64,000 nucleotides of DNA from Skermanella mucosa (lineage in GTDB: Bacteria > Pseudomonadota > Alphaproteobacteria > Azospirillales > Azospirillaceae), in NCBI RefSeq assembly GCF_016765655.2, contig NZ_CP086109.1:186001-250000 (forward strand). Reading direction: 5' to 3'. The notes below the pieces were generated by a model. The model was not told the origin of the DNA. It saw only the letters and a program-made list of their open reading frames with translations, and searched no databases. Numbering within the stretch: the stretch's first letter is position 1; every line of letters begins with the position of its first letter. This document shows positions 8,914 to 19,159 of this stretch, in pieces. The position numbers and the translations under genes are program-made.

Positions 8914-9365
8914 TCCACGCCGGCCTGGACACCAACATCCTTCTGTACGCTGCGGACAATACCGGAGATGCGGAGAAGCATCGCATAGCCGCTGATCTTC
9001 TCGGCCGCTTGAGTGCGGAAGGGTGTGGATTGCTACCGCTTCAGGCACTGACGGAGTTCTACGCGGTTGCGACTCGCAAGAAGCATGTTCCCCTTGAGCG
9101 TGCATCCCTCTACCTGGATGCGTGGAGCCATGTTTTCCCAGTGCGCGAGGCGGTGTTCGCCGATGTCGTGGATGCAATGCGCGTCCATCGCGACCACGGC
9201 ATCCAGTTCTGGGACGGCATGATATGGTCCGTCACCAAGCGGGCCGGAGCCCGGTTTCTGCTGAGTGAGAACTTCCAGGATGGCCGCGAATTGGAAGGTG
9301 TCCGCTTCTTGAATCCGTTCATGCAACCCAATATGCGGCTGCTCGAAGACGTCCTGCTTCTCTGA
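8910..9365 (+). CDS. vapC: PIN-domain toxin, VapC family
   Basis: A 151-residue PIN-fold ribonuclease. It starts with GLDTNILLYAAD, whose first Asp is a metal ligand, and carries the downstream acidic positions in ALTEFYAVA and HGIQFWDGMIW. VapC toxins cleave tRNA or rRNA with Mg2+ when free of antitoxin. The start codon is TTG, embedded in the antitoxin stop (TTGA), which couples translation and keeps toxin yield low. Confidence 0.85.
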   Translation: MIHAGLDTNILLYAADNTGDAEKHRIAADLLGRLSAEGCGLLPLQALTEFYAVATRKKHVPLERASLYLDAWSHVFPVREAVFADVVDAMRVHRDHGIQFWDGMIWSVTKRAGARFLLSENFQDGRELEGVRFLNPFMQPNMRLLEDVLLL

Positions 9366-9459
9366 CGCGCATATCGGGGAAGGTGAGAATCCGCTTTGAT
9401 CGGGCGAACCGGCGGGTTAAGTCCATGCGGATCGGATCTTTACCGCCTGACGGGATGCC

Positions 9460-10284
9460 ATGTCGAACCTGGAAATCATTTCCCATCTCCCTACGGAACC
9501 GTCCAAGCCGGTGCCCCTGCTGTTCGTCCACGGCGCGTTCTGCGGCGCCTGGATCTGGAACGAGAAGTTCCTGCCGTGGTTCGCCGCCCGGGGCTACGAG
9601 GCGCACGCCGTCTCGTTGCGCGGGCATGGAAAGAGCGAGGGACGGGACCGGTTGCACGCGTTCGGCATCGCCGACTACGTCGACGACGTGCTCCAGGCTG
9701 CGGAATCCTGCTCCAGCCCGCCGGTGCTGATCGGCCACTCCATGGGCGGCAACGTGGTGCAGCGGGCGCTGGCGGCAGGGCCGGACCTGGCGGGAGGGGT
9801 CCTGATGGCATCGGCGCCGCCCCACGGCCTGATGGCCTCGACCATGGGGCTGGCCTGGCGCGATCCCTATGTGTTCAACAAGATGTCGCAGATGCTGATG
9901 TTCGGGACCGAGGCGATGGGTTTCGAGGCGCTGTATCGGGCGATGTTCTCCGACTCCATGCCGCGCGCCGAGGCGGCCCGGTACGAGGGCAGGGTCCAGG
10001 AGGAGTCGCGCCGGGTCTTCCTCGACATCGGCGGCTGGGTGCCGTTTCCGCCGTTGCCCAAGCGCAAGTTGCCGGTGCTGGTGCTGGGCGCCGAGAAGGA
10101 CCTGCTGTTCCCGCCGGACCAGGTCCACGCGACGGCCTGGGCGTTCGGCACCGACGCCACGTTCTTCCCCGACATGGGGCATTCCATGATGCTCCAGCCG
10201 GGCTGGGAAGGTGTCGCCAGCCATATCGACGGGTGGCTGGCGAGGAGCTTCGCGGCCCGGCCGGTTCACGAGGCGGCGGACTGA
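9460..10284 (+). CDS. Alpha/beta hydrolase
   Basis: A 274-residue protein of the alpha/beta-hydrolase fold. The oxyanion-side motif HGAFCG is at about 24-29, the nucleophile elbow GHSMGG has Ser94, the acid is probably in LGAEKDLLFP, and the His lies in DMGHSMM near 238. There is no signal peptide, so it is cytosolic. The substrate is unknown; esterases, haloperoxidase-like enzymes and C-C hydrolases share this frame. It converges on the arabinofuranosidase gene with a 15-bp gap. Confidence 0.85.
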   Translation: MSNLEIISHLPTEPSKPVPLLFVHGAFCGAWIWNEKFLPWFAARGYEAHAVSLRGHGKSEGRDRLHAFGIADYVDDVLQAAESCSSPPVLIGHSMGGNVVQRALAAGPDLAGGVLMASAPPHGLMASTMGLAWRDPYVFNKMSQMLMFGTEAMGFEALYRAMFSDSMPRAEAARYEGRVQEESRRVFLDIGGWVPFPPLPKRKLPVLVLGAEKDLLFPPDQVHATAWAFGTDATFFPDMGHSMMLQPGWEGVASHIDGWLARSFAARPVHEAAD

Positions 10285-10299
10285 CGGGTCTTCAGACCC

Positions 10300-11850
10300 T
10301 CAGACCGGGGCCTTGAGGCGGATCACGTTCCAGGACGCCGGCTTGAGGGTGGCCTGGATCCGTTCGCCGCGCACCTGCACGCCGTCGAGCGGCACCGGGC
10401 TGACGGCTTCGGGGGCCGCCTTCGTGTTGGCCGTCTGAAGGTCGTCGTGGCGAAGCTCCAGCGCGTGGTCCAGGGCCAGGTCGCTGAAGCCGCGGGCGTC
10501 CAGGTCCAGGGTGACCTGCTCCTCCAGGTGGCGGTTCAGGACGAACAGGGTCAGCGACTTGTCCTCCTCGTTGTGGACGGTCGCCAGCTTGACGTAGGGC
10601 ACGCTCGGCATCGGATAATACAGCTCCTGGCTGCCGCGCGGGTCGTAGTAGCGGGCCGAGTATGTCGGCGAGGACACCTGCGACCGCAGCACCCGGCCGC
10701 GCCCCAGGTTGCTCATCTGGGCGAAGGGGTGGAAGATCGTCTGGCGCCAGGCCGGACCGCCGGTCTCCGTCATGATCGGTGCGATGGCGTTGACCAGCTG
10801 GGCGAGGCAGGCCGACTTGACCCGGTCGGCATGGTTGAGCAGGGAGATGCAGGCGCCGCCGAAGGTCAGGGCGTCCTCCATCGTGTAGACCTCCTCCAGG
10901 ATCTGCGGCGCCTCCGGCCAGCCCGGCTTGGCCCGGCCCTCGCCCCGGCCGCGGGTGCGGTACCAGACGTTCCATTCGTCGAAGTTCAGCATGATGCGCT
11001 TGTTCGACCGGCGCCGGGCCGCGACCGCGTCGGCGATCGCCACGACCTCGTCGATGAAGCTGTCCATCAGGTCGGGGCTGGCCAGGAAGGCCGCGGTGTC
11101 GCCGGCGTAATTGTTGAAGTAGGTGTGCAGCGAGATGAACTCGACATGGTCGAAGGTGTGGTCGAGGACCGTGTATTCCCACTCGCCGAAGGTCGGCATG
11201 TTGCGGGCGGAGGAGCCGCAGACCGCCAGTTCGATCGAGGGATCGACCCATTTCATCATCTTGGCCGTCTCGGTCGCGATGCGGCCGTACTCGGTCGCGG
11301 TCTTGGTCTCCATCTGCCAGGGACCGTCCATCTCGTTCCCCAGGCACCAGAACTTGACGCCGTGCGGCTGCTCCCAGCCGTGGCTCCGGCGCAGGTCGGA
11401 CAGGGCGGTGCCGCCGGGATGGTTGCAATATTCGAGGTAGTGGCGGGCGGCGTCGGCGCCGCGGGTGCCGAGATTGACCGCCAGCATCGGCTCGATCCCG
11501 GTCTCCCGGCACCAGTCCATGAACTCGTTGGTGCCGAATGTGTTCGGCTCGGTCGTGAACCAGGCGAGGTCGAGCCGCTTGGGCCTGTTCTCCACGGGGC
11601 CGACGCCGTCCTCCCAATCGTAGCCGGAGACGAAGTTGCCGCCGGGATAGCGCATGATGGTGGGCGCCAGTTCCTTGACCAGGGCCATGACGTCGCGGCG
11701 GAACCCGCGCTCGTCGGCTTGCGGGTGGCCGGGTTCGAAGAGGCCGCCATAGACGCAGCGGCCCAGGTGCTCGACGAAGGCGCCGAACAGACGCCGATCG
11801 GTGTCGCCGATGGCGAAATCGCGATCGACCAGAACCTCAGCCTTCAACAT
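10300..11850 (-). CDS. GH51 alpha-L-arabinofuranosidase
   Basis: A 516-residue cytosolic enzyme of glycoside hydrolase family 51 at normal family length. The N-terminus (RRLFGAFVEHLGRCVYGG) and the motif GNEMDG, with Glu173 at the family's acid/base position, are clear. DEWNVWY has Glu292 at the position of the family nucleophile. It should release terminal arabinofuranose from short oligosaccharides taken into the cell. It has no signal peptide and sits 30 bp downstream of the last ABC transporter gene, so I read it as the final gene of that operon. Confidence 0.9.
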   Translation of the reverse strand: MLKAEVLVDRDFAIGDTDRRLFGAFVEHLGRCVYGGLFEPGHPQADERGFRRDVMALVKELAPTIMRYPGGNFVSGYDWEDGVGPVENRPKRLDLAWFTTEPNTFGTNEFMDWCRETGIEPMLAVNLGTRGADAARHYLEYCNHPGGTALSDLRRSHGWEQPHGVKFWCLGNEMDGPWQMETKTATEYGRIATETAKMMKWVDPSIELAVCGSSARNMPTFGEWEYTVLDHTFDHVEFISLHTYFNNYAGDTAAFLASPDLMDSFIDEVVAIADAVAARRRSNKRIMLNFDEWNVWYRTRGRGEGRAKPGWPEAPQILEEVYTMEDALTFGGACISLLNHADRVKSACLAQLVNAIAPIMTETGGPAWRQTIFHPFAQMSNLGRGRVLRSQVSSPTYSARYYDPRGSQELYYPMPSVPYVKLATVHNEEDKSLTLFVLNRHLEEQVTLDLDARGFSDLALDHALELRHDDLQTANTKAAPEAVSPVPLDGVQVRGERIQATLKPASWNVIRLKAPV

Positions 11851-11880
11851 GGGGAAGTCTCCTGACTATGGATCTTGTTA

Positions 11881-12770
<890 letters not shown>

Positions 12771-12774
<4 letters not shown>

Positions 12775-13826
12775 TGGAAGGTCCCCTCGGTCACGGCGTG
12801 GCAGGCGACGCGGTGGCCGCCGGCGAGCGGGCGCAGGGCAGGTACCTCGTGCCGGCAGACATCCATGGCGATCGGGCAACGCGGGTGGAAGCGGCAGCCG
12901 GGCGGCGGGTCGGCCAGGTTGGGCGGAGTGCCTTCCAGGCCCTTGCGCGGCTCCGCGTCGCCGATCCGCGGCAGGCTTCGGATCAGGTGCGTGGTGTAGG
13001 GGTGGCGCGGGTTGCGGAAGATCTCGCGGGTGGTGCCCTCCTCGACCAGGCGGCCGGCATACATGATGGCCAGCCGGTCGGTCAGGTTGGCGTGGACCGC
13101 CATGTCGTGGGTGACGAACAGGATCGAGGCCTTCATCTCCCGCTGGACTTCGCGGATCATGGCCAGGACGCTCTTCTGGACCACCACGTCGAGGGCGGTG
13201 GTCGGCTCGTCCGCGATGATGAAGCCGGGGCGGCAGACGGTCGCCAGGGCGATCACCACCCGCTGGCGCATGCCGCCGGACAGCTCGTGCGGGTAGGCGT
13301 CGAGCACGGAGGGCTGGAGATGCAGGCGGAGCAGATGGTCCTCGACCGCCTGGAGGAACGCCGGCATGGGCAGTCCCATGTGCCGGAAGGCGAAGTCCAC
13401 GAAGCTCTGCCGGACCCGCCGCAGCGGGTTCAGCACGCTCATGGAGCCCTGCATGATATAGGCGAGATGCTTCCAGCGGATCGCGGTGCGCTCGGCCGGG
13501 CTGAGCGCGTAGAGATCGACCTGGCGGGTCCTGAAATCGAACTTGACCGAGCCGCCGACCACGTTGAGCGGAGGGCGGATGGCGCCCGCGATGGTCTTGA
13601 TCAGCGAGCTCTTGCCGGACGAGGATTCCCCGGCGATGCCGTAGATCTCGTCATGCCCGATATGCAGGCTGATGTCGTCGACGGCGCGAACCTCGCGGGT
13701 GACGCCGAACCAGCGGGTCTGGTAGTAGGCCCGCAGGTTCTCGACCAGGAGCGCCGGGGCCGCCGGCCCTGCGGCCGGGGATGGGGCCGGGAACGGGACC
13801 GGCTGGGCGAGCTGGTGGAGTGTCAT
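12771..13826 (-). CDS. Opp/Dpp-type ABC transporter ATP-binding protein (first subunit)
   Basis: A 351-residue ATPase with Walker [10 protein letters not shown], signature LSGGMRQR and Walker [12 protein letters not shown]. The C-terminal oligopeptide/dipeptide transporter domain has a Cys-containing [16 protein letters not shown], where this family can hold an iron-sulfur cluster. The start at 13826 overlaps the permease stop by four bases. A longer open frame to 14822 is a shadow across the permease gene. Confidence 0.9.
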
Positions 13827-14695
13827 GCGGTGCCTCCCATCCGGCTGAGCCGGCTGCGGGGGTCGATATATTCGTTGAGGGCGGTCGCCAGCAGGTAGAG
13901 CCCGATGAACAGCAGCATCACCGCGATCACCGGCCAGGCGATCCACCACCAGACGCCGGCGACCAGGGCCGTGTGCTGGTTGGCCCAGTACAGCATGCTG
14001 CCGATGGTCGGCGTGTTGATGTCGGTGAAGCCCAGGACCGACAGGGTCACCTCCATGCCGATCGACCAATTCATGTTGTTCAGCGTGGTCGAGAAGACGA
14101 TCGGCAGCACGTAGGGCAGGTGTTCCTGCGTCATGATCTGGCGCGGGCTCATGCCGGAGAAGATGCTCTGCTGGGTGAATTCCCGGGTCCGCAGGCTCAT
14201 CGCGACGGAGCGGATCAGGCGGGCGTCGTAGGCCCAGCCGAGCGCCGCCATGATCACCGCCAGCAGCACCCAGGACATGCTGTCGCGCATGACGAAGTAG
14301 AACAGCACCAGGATCGGGAACAGCGGGATGATGATGAAGGTGTCGTTGATCGACATCAGCACCCGGTCGGTCATCCCGCCCATGTAGCCCGACACCAGCC
14401 CGACCGTCAGCGAGATGACCCGGCTGAGCGCCGCCACGGCGAGGCCGAACAGCAGCGTGTTGCGCAGCGCCGCGGCCATCTGCCAGAACACGTCCTGCCC
14501 GCGGGACGTTGTGCCCAGCCAGTATTCCCACGACGGCGGCACGTCGGGCGCCACGACGTAGATGTCCTCCGCCGGGTAGGGGGAGAAGAAGGACAGCACC
14601 GACAATCCGACGATGGCCAGGGTGATCAGGGTGCCGACGGCGAACTCGATGTTGAAGCGGAGCAGGTCGCGGATGATCTTGAACATGCCGGTCAC
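13823..14695 (-). CDS. Opp/Dpp-type ABC transporter permease (DppC-like)
   Basis: A 290-residue inner-membrane protein with an N-terminal membrane helix, a periplasmic loop and the core permease helices. The EAA-like loop is present as [20 protein letters not shown]. It pairs with the upstream DppB-like permease, which it overlaps by four bases at its start. Confidence 0.88.
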   Translation of the reverse strand: MTGMFKIIRDLLRFNIEFAVGTLITLAIVGLSVLSFFSPYPAEDIYVVAPDVPPSWEYWLGTTSRGQDVFWQMAAALRNTLLFGLAVAALSRVISLTVGLVSGYMGGMTDRVLMSINDTFIIIPLFPILVLFYFVMRDSMSWVLLAVIMAALGWAYDARLIRSVAMSLRTREFTQQSIFSGMSPRQIMTQEHLPYVLPIVFSTTLNNMNWSIGMEVTLSVLGFTDINTPTIGSMLYWANQHTALVAGVWWWIAWPVIAVMLLFIGLYLLATALNEYIDPRSRLSRMGGTA

Positions 14696-15696
14696 TCCAC
14701 CTGGACGCGGGGATCGAGGAGCGGATAGAGCAGGTCGATGACCAGCACCGCCGTGGACACGGCGACGATCGACACCGAGGTGACGCCCAGCACCAGGCTG
14801 TAGTCGCCGGCATGGACCGCATCGACCAGCAGCGAGCCGATGCCGGGATAGCCGAACACCTCCTCGGTGATGATGGCGCCGGTGAAGATGGCGCCCAGCG
14901 ACATGGCGAGGCCGGTGACCTGCGGGACCAGGGCGTTCCGCATCACGTAGGAGGTCAGGATGCGGTGCCGGTCCACGCCGCCCAGTTCGGCATAGACGAC
15001 ATAGTCCTCGGTCACGATGTTGGAGACCAGCGCCCGCATGCCCAGGAACCAGCCGCCCATCCCGACCAGCACCAGCGACAGCGCCGGCAGCAGGGAATGG
15101 ATGAAGACGCTGTAGGCGAAGGCGAAGCTGAAGCCTTGCTGGACCGCCATGCCCGACCCGCCGCTGATCGGCAGCACCGGCCAGAGGAAGCCGAACAGCA
15201 CCAGCAGCACGAAGGCCACGACATAGTAGGGCATCGGATGCAGGCCCATGGCGACGAGGCCCAGCGCCTTCAGCACCCTGTTCCGGCGGTAGTATCCGGC
15301 GAGCCCGCCCAGCAGGTTGCCGAGCAGCCAGGCGATCAGCGTCGCCACCACCAGCAGGCCGATGGTCCAGGGCAGCGCCCGCAGGATCAGCTCGGAGACC
15401 GGCGTCGGGAAGGCCGACAGGGACGGCCCGAAGTCGCCCACGGCGATCCGGCTCCAGAAGGAGAGATACTGCTCCAGCGGGGTGCCGCTCATGCCGTACA
15501 GTTCGCGCAGCGACTGACGCATGGTCTCGATCGCTTCGGGGCTGGTGTTGCCGAACGAGGTCAGGGCGGAGATCGTCTGCTCGACCGGGTCGATCGGCGT
15601 CGAGTGGGAGATCAGGTAGGTCAGGTTGATGCCGATGAAGACGACCAGCGCGAACTGCATCAGACGCTTCGCCAGGTAGGCGGCGTAGGTTCTCAT
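14692..15696 (-). CDS. Opp/Dpp-type ABC transporter permease (DppB-like)
   Basis: A 334-residue permease with the DppB layout: N-terminal helix ([20 protein letters not shown]), large periplasmic loop (about 40-100), then five helices. The cytoplasmic EAA loop includes [20 protein letters not shown]. The gap to the solute-binding gene upstream is about 110 bp and carries two hairpins that could lower the level of the membrane parts relative to the binding protein. Confidence 0.88.
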   Translation of the reverse strand: MRTYAAYLAKRLMQFALVVFIGINLTYLISHSTPIDPVEQTISALTSFGNTSPEAIETMRQSLRELYGMSGTPLEQYLSFWSRIAVGDFGPSLSAFPTPVSELILRALPWTIGLLVVATLIAWLLGNLLGGLAGYYRRNRVLKALGLVAMGLHPMPYYVVAFVLLVLFGFLWPVLPISGGSGMAVQQGFSFAFAYSVFIHSLLPALSLVLVGMGGWFLGMRALVSNIVTEDYVVYAELGGVDRHRILTSYVMRNALVPQVTGLAMSLGAIFTGAIITEEVFGYPGIGSLLVDAVHAGDYSLVLGVTSVSIVAVSTAVLVIDLLYPLLDPRVQVE

Positions 15697-15728
15697 GGGA
15701 TTGGTCCTCGGAAACGCGGGGTCCGGGA

Positions 15729-15767
15729 GGGGCGGCGTCCCGCCGCCCCGGTGCGCGGGACGCGCAC
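15729..15767 (-). promoter_or_regulatory. Two consecutive hairpins between the binding-protein and permease genes
   Basis: The arms ggggcggcg and cgccgcccc (15729-15749, 3-base loop) are followed by gtgcgc and gcgcac (15751-15767). They lie inside the operon, after the binding-protein stop. Such intergenic stem-loops often stabilise the upstream message or cause partial termination, giving more binding protein than permease. There is no T-run, so processing is likelier than full termination. Confidence 0.45.
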
Positions 15768-15770
15768 CCT

Positions 15771-15818
15771 CCGTTATTCGTTCGGCCCGTTATTCGCTCG
15801 GCCCGTTATTCGCTCGGC
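15771..15818. repeat. 16-bp tandem repeat, three copies, spanning a stop codon
   Basis: Three head-to-tail copies of a 16-bp unit (ccgttattcgctcggc; the first has one change) cover the last codons and TAA stop of the solute-binding gene and its 3' flank. It looks like local slippage; the extra copies lie outside the coding part. Confidence 0.8.
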
Positions 15819-17707
15819 TTGAGGCGGACCATCATGTAGCGGGAATTGCCCCAGTTCGGCACCGGGTTGGCGTAGGGGTCCTCGGCGGTCGGGTAGCCGG
15901 TCCAGTAGGTGTCGTCCATGGCGACGAACACGTTGTAGGCCATCAGCGGGATGATCGGCATCTCCCGCACCGCCAGCTTGACGTATTCGCGGCCGAGCTC
16001 GATCGAGCGCGGATCGTCGAACGAGACGCCGCGGATCTTCTCGATGATCCCGTCCAGCTCGGGCGACGCCCAGCGCATGTAGTTGCGCGGAGCCTGCATC
16101 TTGCCCGGAGCGGCCACGTAGTCCGAGTGCCAGCTGTCGAGGAAATAGGCCAGGTCGGGGTGGCCGCCGTAGCTCTCGACGCTCCAGCTGATCAGCGTGT
16201 CGAAGTCGCCGGCGTTGCGCCGGTCCAGCATGGTGCCCTGGGCGAGGTCGGTCTTGGCGTCGATGCCGAACTGGCGCCATTGCTGGGCGATCATGGTGCC
16301 GGCGCGGGTGATCACCGGGCGGGATTCACCCTCGACCATGACCCGGATCGAGAAGGGCTTGCCGTCCGGCGTGTACCAGCTGCTGCCGCGCTTGGTGTAT
16401 CCCGCCTTCTGCAGCAGTTCCTGCGCCGCCTGGGGATTGGGCTTCCACCAGCCCATGCCGAACGAGCGGTCGATGCTCGCCTGGTCGGTCGGGATCTGCT
16501 CCTTCATGGAAGGGCGCAGCATGTCGGCGATCTGCTTGCCGATAGTCGGATCGTACGGCTTGATCTTCCGCTTGCCGGTATCCAGCTCGAACGACTTCAG
16601 CCAGTCCTGCATCGGGATGTGGTAGTCGTCGGGGTGGGTGCCGGTCGGCGGGATGCCGATCGCCGAGATGGTCGCGGCCCCCCGGTACGAGGCCATGGAG
16701 ACGGCCTTGATGTCGATCAGCAGGGCCAGCGCCCAGCGCACGTCGCGGTCCTGGAACTCGGGCCGCTGGTGGTTGAACAGCAGGGCGGGCAGCGTCGGGT
16801 CGGGGTGGGCGTAGGGGAAGTCCTTGAACCAGCCGCGCGAGGACTTCGACTGCTTGGCCAGGGTGAACATGCCCTCCGGCGCCACGTCGTGGACGACGTC
16901 GAGATTATGGTTCATCTGCGCGATGACGCGCTTGTCCGGCGGGCCGGCGTCCATGTAGACGGCATATTTCGGTCCCGGTTCGCCGAAGCGACCCAGCGTG
17001 GTGCGCTGCCAGTCGTCGCGGCGCTGCCAGATGAACCATTTGCCCTGGGGATCGAAGCTGTGCAGCGCATAGGCCCCGAGCGACACCGGCTTGTTGAAGT
17101 CGAACCGCATCGGGTCGGGCGCCTGCTCGAACACATGCTTCGGCATGATCCAGATCGCGTTGAAGCGCACCGTGAAGAGGGCGTGGAAACGGGAGTTCGG
17201 CCGCTTCAGCTTGAAGACGACGGTCTGCGGATCGGGCGCCTGCACGCTCTCCACGTTGAGGGAGAGCAGCGGACCCCAGCGCATGCCGGTGTTCTTCATC
17301 TGGGTTTCGACGGTGTAGACCACGTCGTCGGCCGTGAATTCGACCCCGTCGCTCCAGAAGATCCCGGGCCGCAGTTTCACCGTCATCTCGGTGAAATCGG
17401 CGTTGTACTTTGGGGGCTCGGATGCCAGGGAGTTGTCGATCGGCCCGTCGAGGCCTTTTTCAGGGTCGATGTACCACAGAGTGTCCATGGCAAGCTGTTG
17501 AAGACCGGTGTACTGGCCCCCGGCATTGATGGCCCAGATGTTGAACCAGCCCGGATTCTTGATCGTCCCTTCCGGGTTCTCCAGGATCAGCGTTTCTTTC
17601 CTGGGCAAGCTGGAGACGACGTCCTGCGACTGGGCGGACGGAGCATACGCGGTCGTGCCGATGAGAAGGGCGACGGCGGCGCACGCGATCGTTCTGAGAA
17701 TGGGCAT
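15806..17707 (-). CDS. ABC transporter substrate-binding protein, family 5 (Opp/Dpp type)
   Basis: A 633-residue periplasmic binding protein, at the long end of the family, as is common for members that bind oligosaccharides. The ATG at 17707 follows GGAAAGGGAGG and starts a signal peptide (MPILRTIACAAVALLIGTTA). The SBP_bac_5 hallmark regions are visible (MTVKLRPGIFWSDGVEFTAD). It is the first gene of an operon ending in a GH51 enzyme, so I infer arabinose-containing oligosaccharides as cargo rather than peptides. Confidence 0.88.
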   Translation of the reverse strand: MPILRTIACAAVALLIGTTAYAPSAQSQDVVSSLPRKETLILENPEGTIKNPGWFNIWAINAGGQYTGLQQLAMDTLWYIDPEKGLDGPIDNSLASEPPKYNADFTEMTVKLRPGIFWSDGVEFTADDVVYTVETQMKNTGMRWGPLLSLNVESVQAPDPQTVVFKLKRPNSRFHALFTVRFNAIWIMPKHVFEQAPDPMRFDFNKPVSLGAYALHSFDPQGKWFIWQRRDDWQRTTLGRFGEPGPKYAVYMDAGPPDKRVIAQMNHNLDVVHDVAPEGMFTLAKQSKSSRGWFKDFPYAHPDPTLPALLFNHQRPEFQDRDVRWALALLIDIKAVSMASYRGAATISAIGIPPTGTHPDDYHIPMQDWLKSFELDTGKRKIKPYDPTIGKQIADMLRPSMKEQIPTDQASIDRSFGMGWWKPNPQAAQELLQKAGYTKRGSSWYTPDGKPFSIRVMVEGESRPVITRAGTMIAQQWRQFGIDAKTDLAQGTMLDRRNAGDFDTLISWSVESYGGHPDLAYFLDSWHSDYVAAPGKMQAPRNYMRWASPELDGIIEKIRGVSFDDPRSIELGREYVKLAVREMPIIPLMAYNVFVAMDDTYWTGYPTAEDPYANPVPNWGNSRYMMVRLKPSE

Positions 17708-17803
17708 TTTCCTCCCTTTCCAGCGATGGGGTCGCTTTGTTCTTTTCTTCTGCTTGATTCGAACGCTAATCCTGTTCGGACCATGGGTCAACAGAAAATT
17801 CCA

Positions 17804-17828
17804 TATATATCAGGAAATATGATATATA
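17804..17828. promoter_or_regulatory. Palindrome in the divergent regulator/transporter promoter region
   Basis: The arms TATATATC and GATATATA are separated by nine bases, in a markedly AT-rich 210-bp gap between the transporter operon and the winged-helix regulator. It is the best candidate operator for that regulator; overlap with a -10 region is equally possible. Confidence 0.45.
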
Positions 17829-17916
17829 AAGCCGTTTGCATCGCACCATCGGATCGGAAGTTATTTATGAGTATCGAATTTTTTGATATGGTGGCTTGCC
17901 CAGTCCGGAGCATGAC

Positions 17917-18861
17917 GTGAACGACCAGACTTCGATAAGCAGCGACATCCTGAGCATCAGCCCCGACCGGGACGCCGATATCGTCAAGGCGCTGGCATCG
18001 CTGCCGAGAATGCAGATCCTGCGCCTGCTCCGCCACCGGGGACCGATGAACGTCAACGAGATCAGCGACGCGCTCTCGCTGCCGCAATCGACGGTCGCGA
18101 CCAACGTGCAGACGCTGGAGGCCTGCGGCCTGATCGAGACGCGCGCCATGAAGGCCAACAAGGGGCGGCAGAAGGTCTGCTATGCCCGCTACGGCGAGAT
18201 CATGATCCGGTTCGACGACCCGCCGCTCCAGCAGAAGAGCAACCTGATCGAGGTCGCCATGCCGATCGGGCTCTATACGAGTTGCAGCGTTTCGGCCCCG
18301 TGCGGGCTATGCTCGGCGGAGGGGGTGATCGGGCTGCTGGACGTGCCGGACTTCTTCCTGGACCCCAGCCGCATGAAGGCGTCTCTGCTATGGTTCTGGC
18401 GCGGCCACGTGGAATACAAGTTCCCCAACAATGCGCGCGTGCTCAACGCCGAGGTCGAGGCGATCGAGTTCACGCTGGAACTGTCGTCCGAGGTGCCGGG
18501 AACCAACAGCGACTGGCCGTCGGACATCAGCATCTGGGTCAACGACGTGAAGGTGGGGACCTGGACCTCGCCGGGCGACTATGGCGACAAGCGGGGCCGC
18601 TTCACGCCCCGCTGGTGGAAGCTGGAGGGCTCGCAATACGGGCACCTGACCACCTGGATGGTCTCCGGGGCCGGGACCAGCGTCAACGGGACCAAGGCGT
18701 CGAACGTGACGCTCGCGCAACTGGGCCTGCTGGACCACCACTCCATCCGCCTGCGGGTCGGGATCGACGAGGGCGCCCAGCGGCCGGGCGGCGTCAACAT
18801 CTTCGGCAAGGAGTTCGGCAACCACGACCAGGATATCGTGATGCGCATCCATGTGAAGTGA
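17917..18861 (+). CDS. ArsR-like winged-helix transcriptional regulator with C-terminal sensing domain
   Basis: A 314-residue protein. Residues about 15-90 are a winged helix-turn-helix (ILRLLRHRGPMNVNEISDAL, then LPQSTVATNVQTLEACGLIE). The remaining 200 residues are a beta-rich region I do not recognise, with a cysteine group (SCSVSAPCGLC). I take GTG at 17917 as the start because GGAG lies six bases before it; a TTG seven codons upstream is the alternative. It is divergent from the sugar transporter operon and probably controls it, with an arabino-oligosaccharide as a plausible ligand. Confidence 0.75.
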   Translation: MNDQTSISSDILSISPDRDADIVKALASLPRMQILRLLRHRGPMNVNEISDALSLPQSTVATNVQTLEACGLIETRAMKANKGRQKVCYARYGEIMIRFDDPPLQQKSNLIEVAMPIGLYTSCSVSAPCGLCSAEGVIGLLDVPDFFLDPSRMKASLLWFWRGHVEYKFPNNARVLNAEVEAIEFTLELSSEVPGTNSDWPSDISIWVNDVKVGTWTSPGDYGDKRGRFTPRWWKLEGSQYGHLTTWMVSGAGTSVNGTKASNVTLAQLGLLDHHSIRLRVGIDEGAQRPGGVNIFGKEFGNHDQDIVMRIHVK

Positions 18862-18981
18862 CGCCTGCCCGTTGTTTTAATCCGGTCACCTGGATTGCCC
18901 GGTTTTCGACCATTCCGTTAGGATCATGCCTGGCCGGCGCCGTCGGTCCGAGTTGCGTTTGCGAAGCCGCTGAGTGAGGCC

Positions 18982-19113
18982 ATGGAAGATTTCTGGTTCG
19001 GGGCAATCCTGGGATTGGTCGTCGGCTATGCGATCCGCGCGCTGATCTCCCACATGAGGCGCCGGCGCTTCGCGGCGGAGTACGGCTTCAATCCCCGTTA
19101 TCCCTCCGGTTGA
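18982..19113 (+). CDS. Small single-span membrane protein
   Basis: A 43-residue ORF opening with MEDFWFGAILGLVVGYAIRA and ending in a basic, aromatic tail after RRRRF. One hydrophobic helix occupies residues 4-20, with the positive tail predicted inside. GTGAGG precedes the ATG. It is too short for most gene finders; there is no known family, and the support is coding-like composition and the ribosome site. Confidence 0.45.
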   Translation: MEDFWFGAILGLVVGYAIRALISHMRRRRFAAEYGFNPRYPSG

Positions 19114-19120
19114 GGGATGG

Positions 19121-19150
19121 CGGGGGTGCCCGTCGCCGCAGGCACCCCCG
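19121..19150. terminator. Stem-loop between convergent genes
   Basis: The arms cgggggtgcc and ggcacccccg are perfect over 10 bp with a 10-base loop, between the small membrane ORF and the DctP stop. It lacks a T-run on either side, so it may act as a weak bidirectional terminator or a 3' stabiliser. Confidence 0.45.
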
Positions 19151-19159
19151 ATCCGGGAA

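Noticed and set aside
15695-17920. A plus-strand 741-codon frame over the solute-binding protein gene
   Set aside because: No motif; runs through the promoter region and into the regulator start. The minus strand has a binding protein with a signal peptide.
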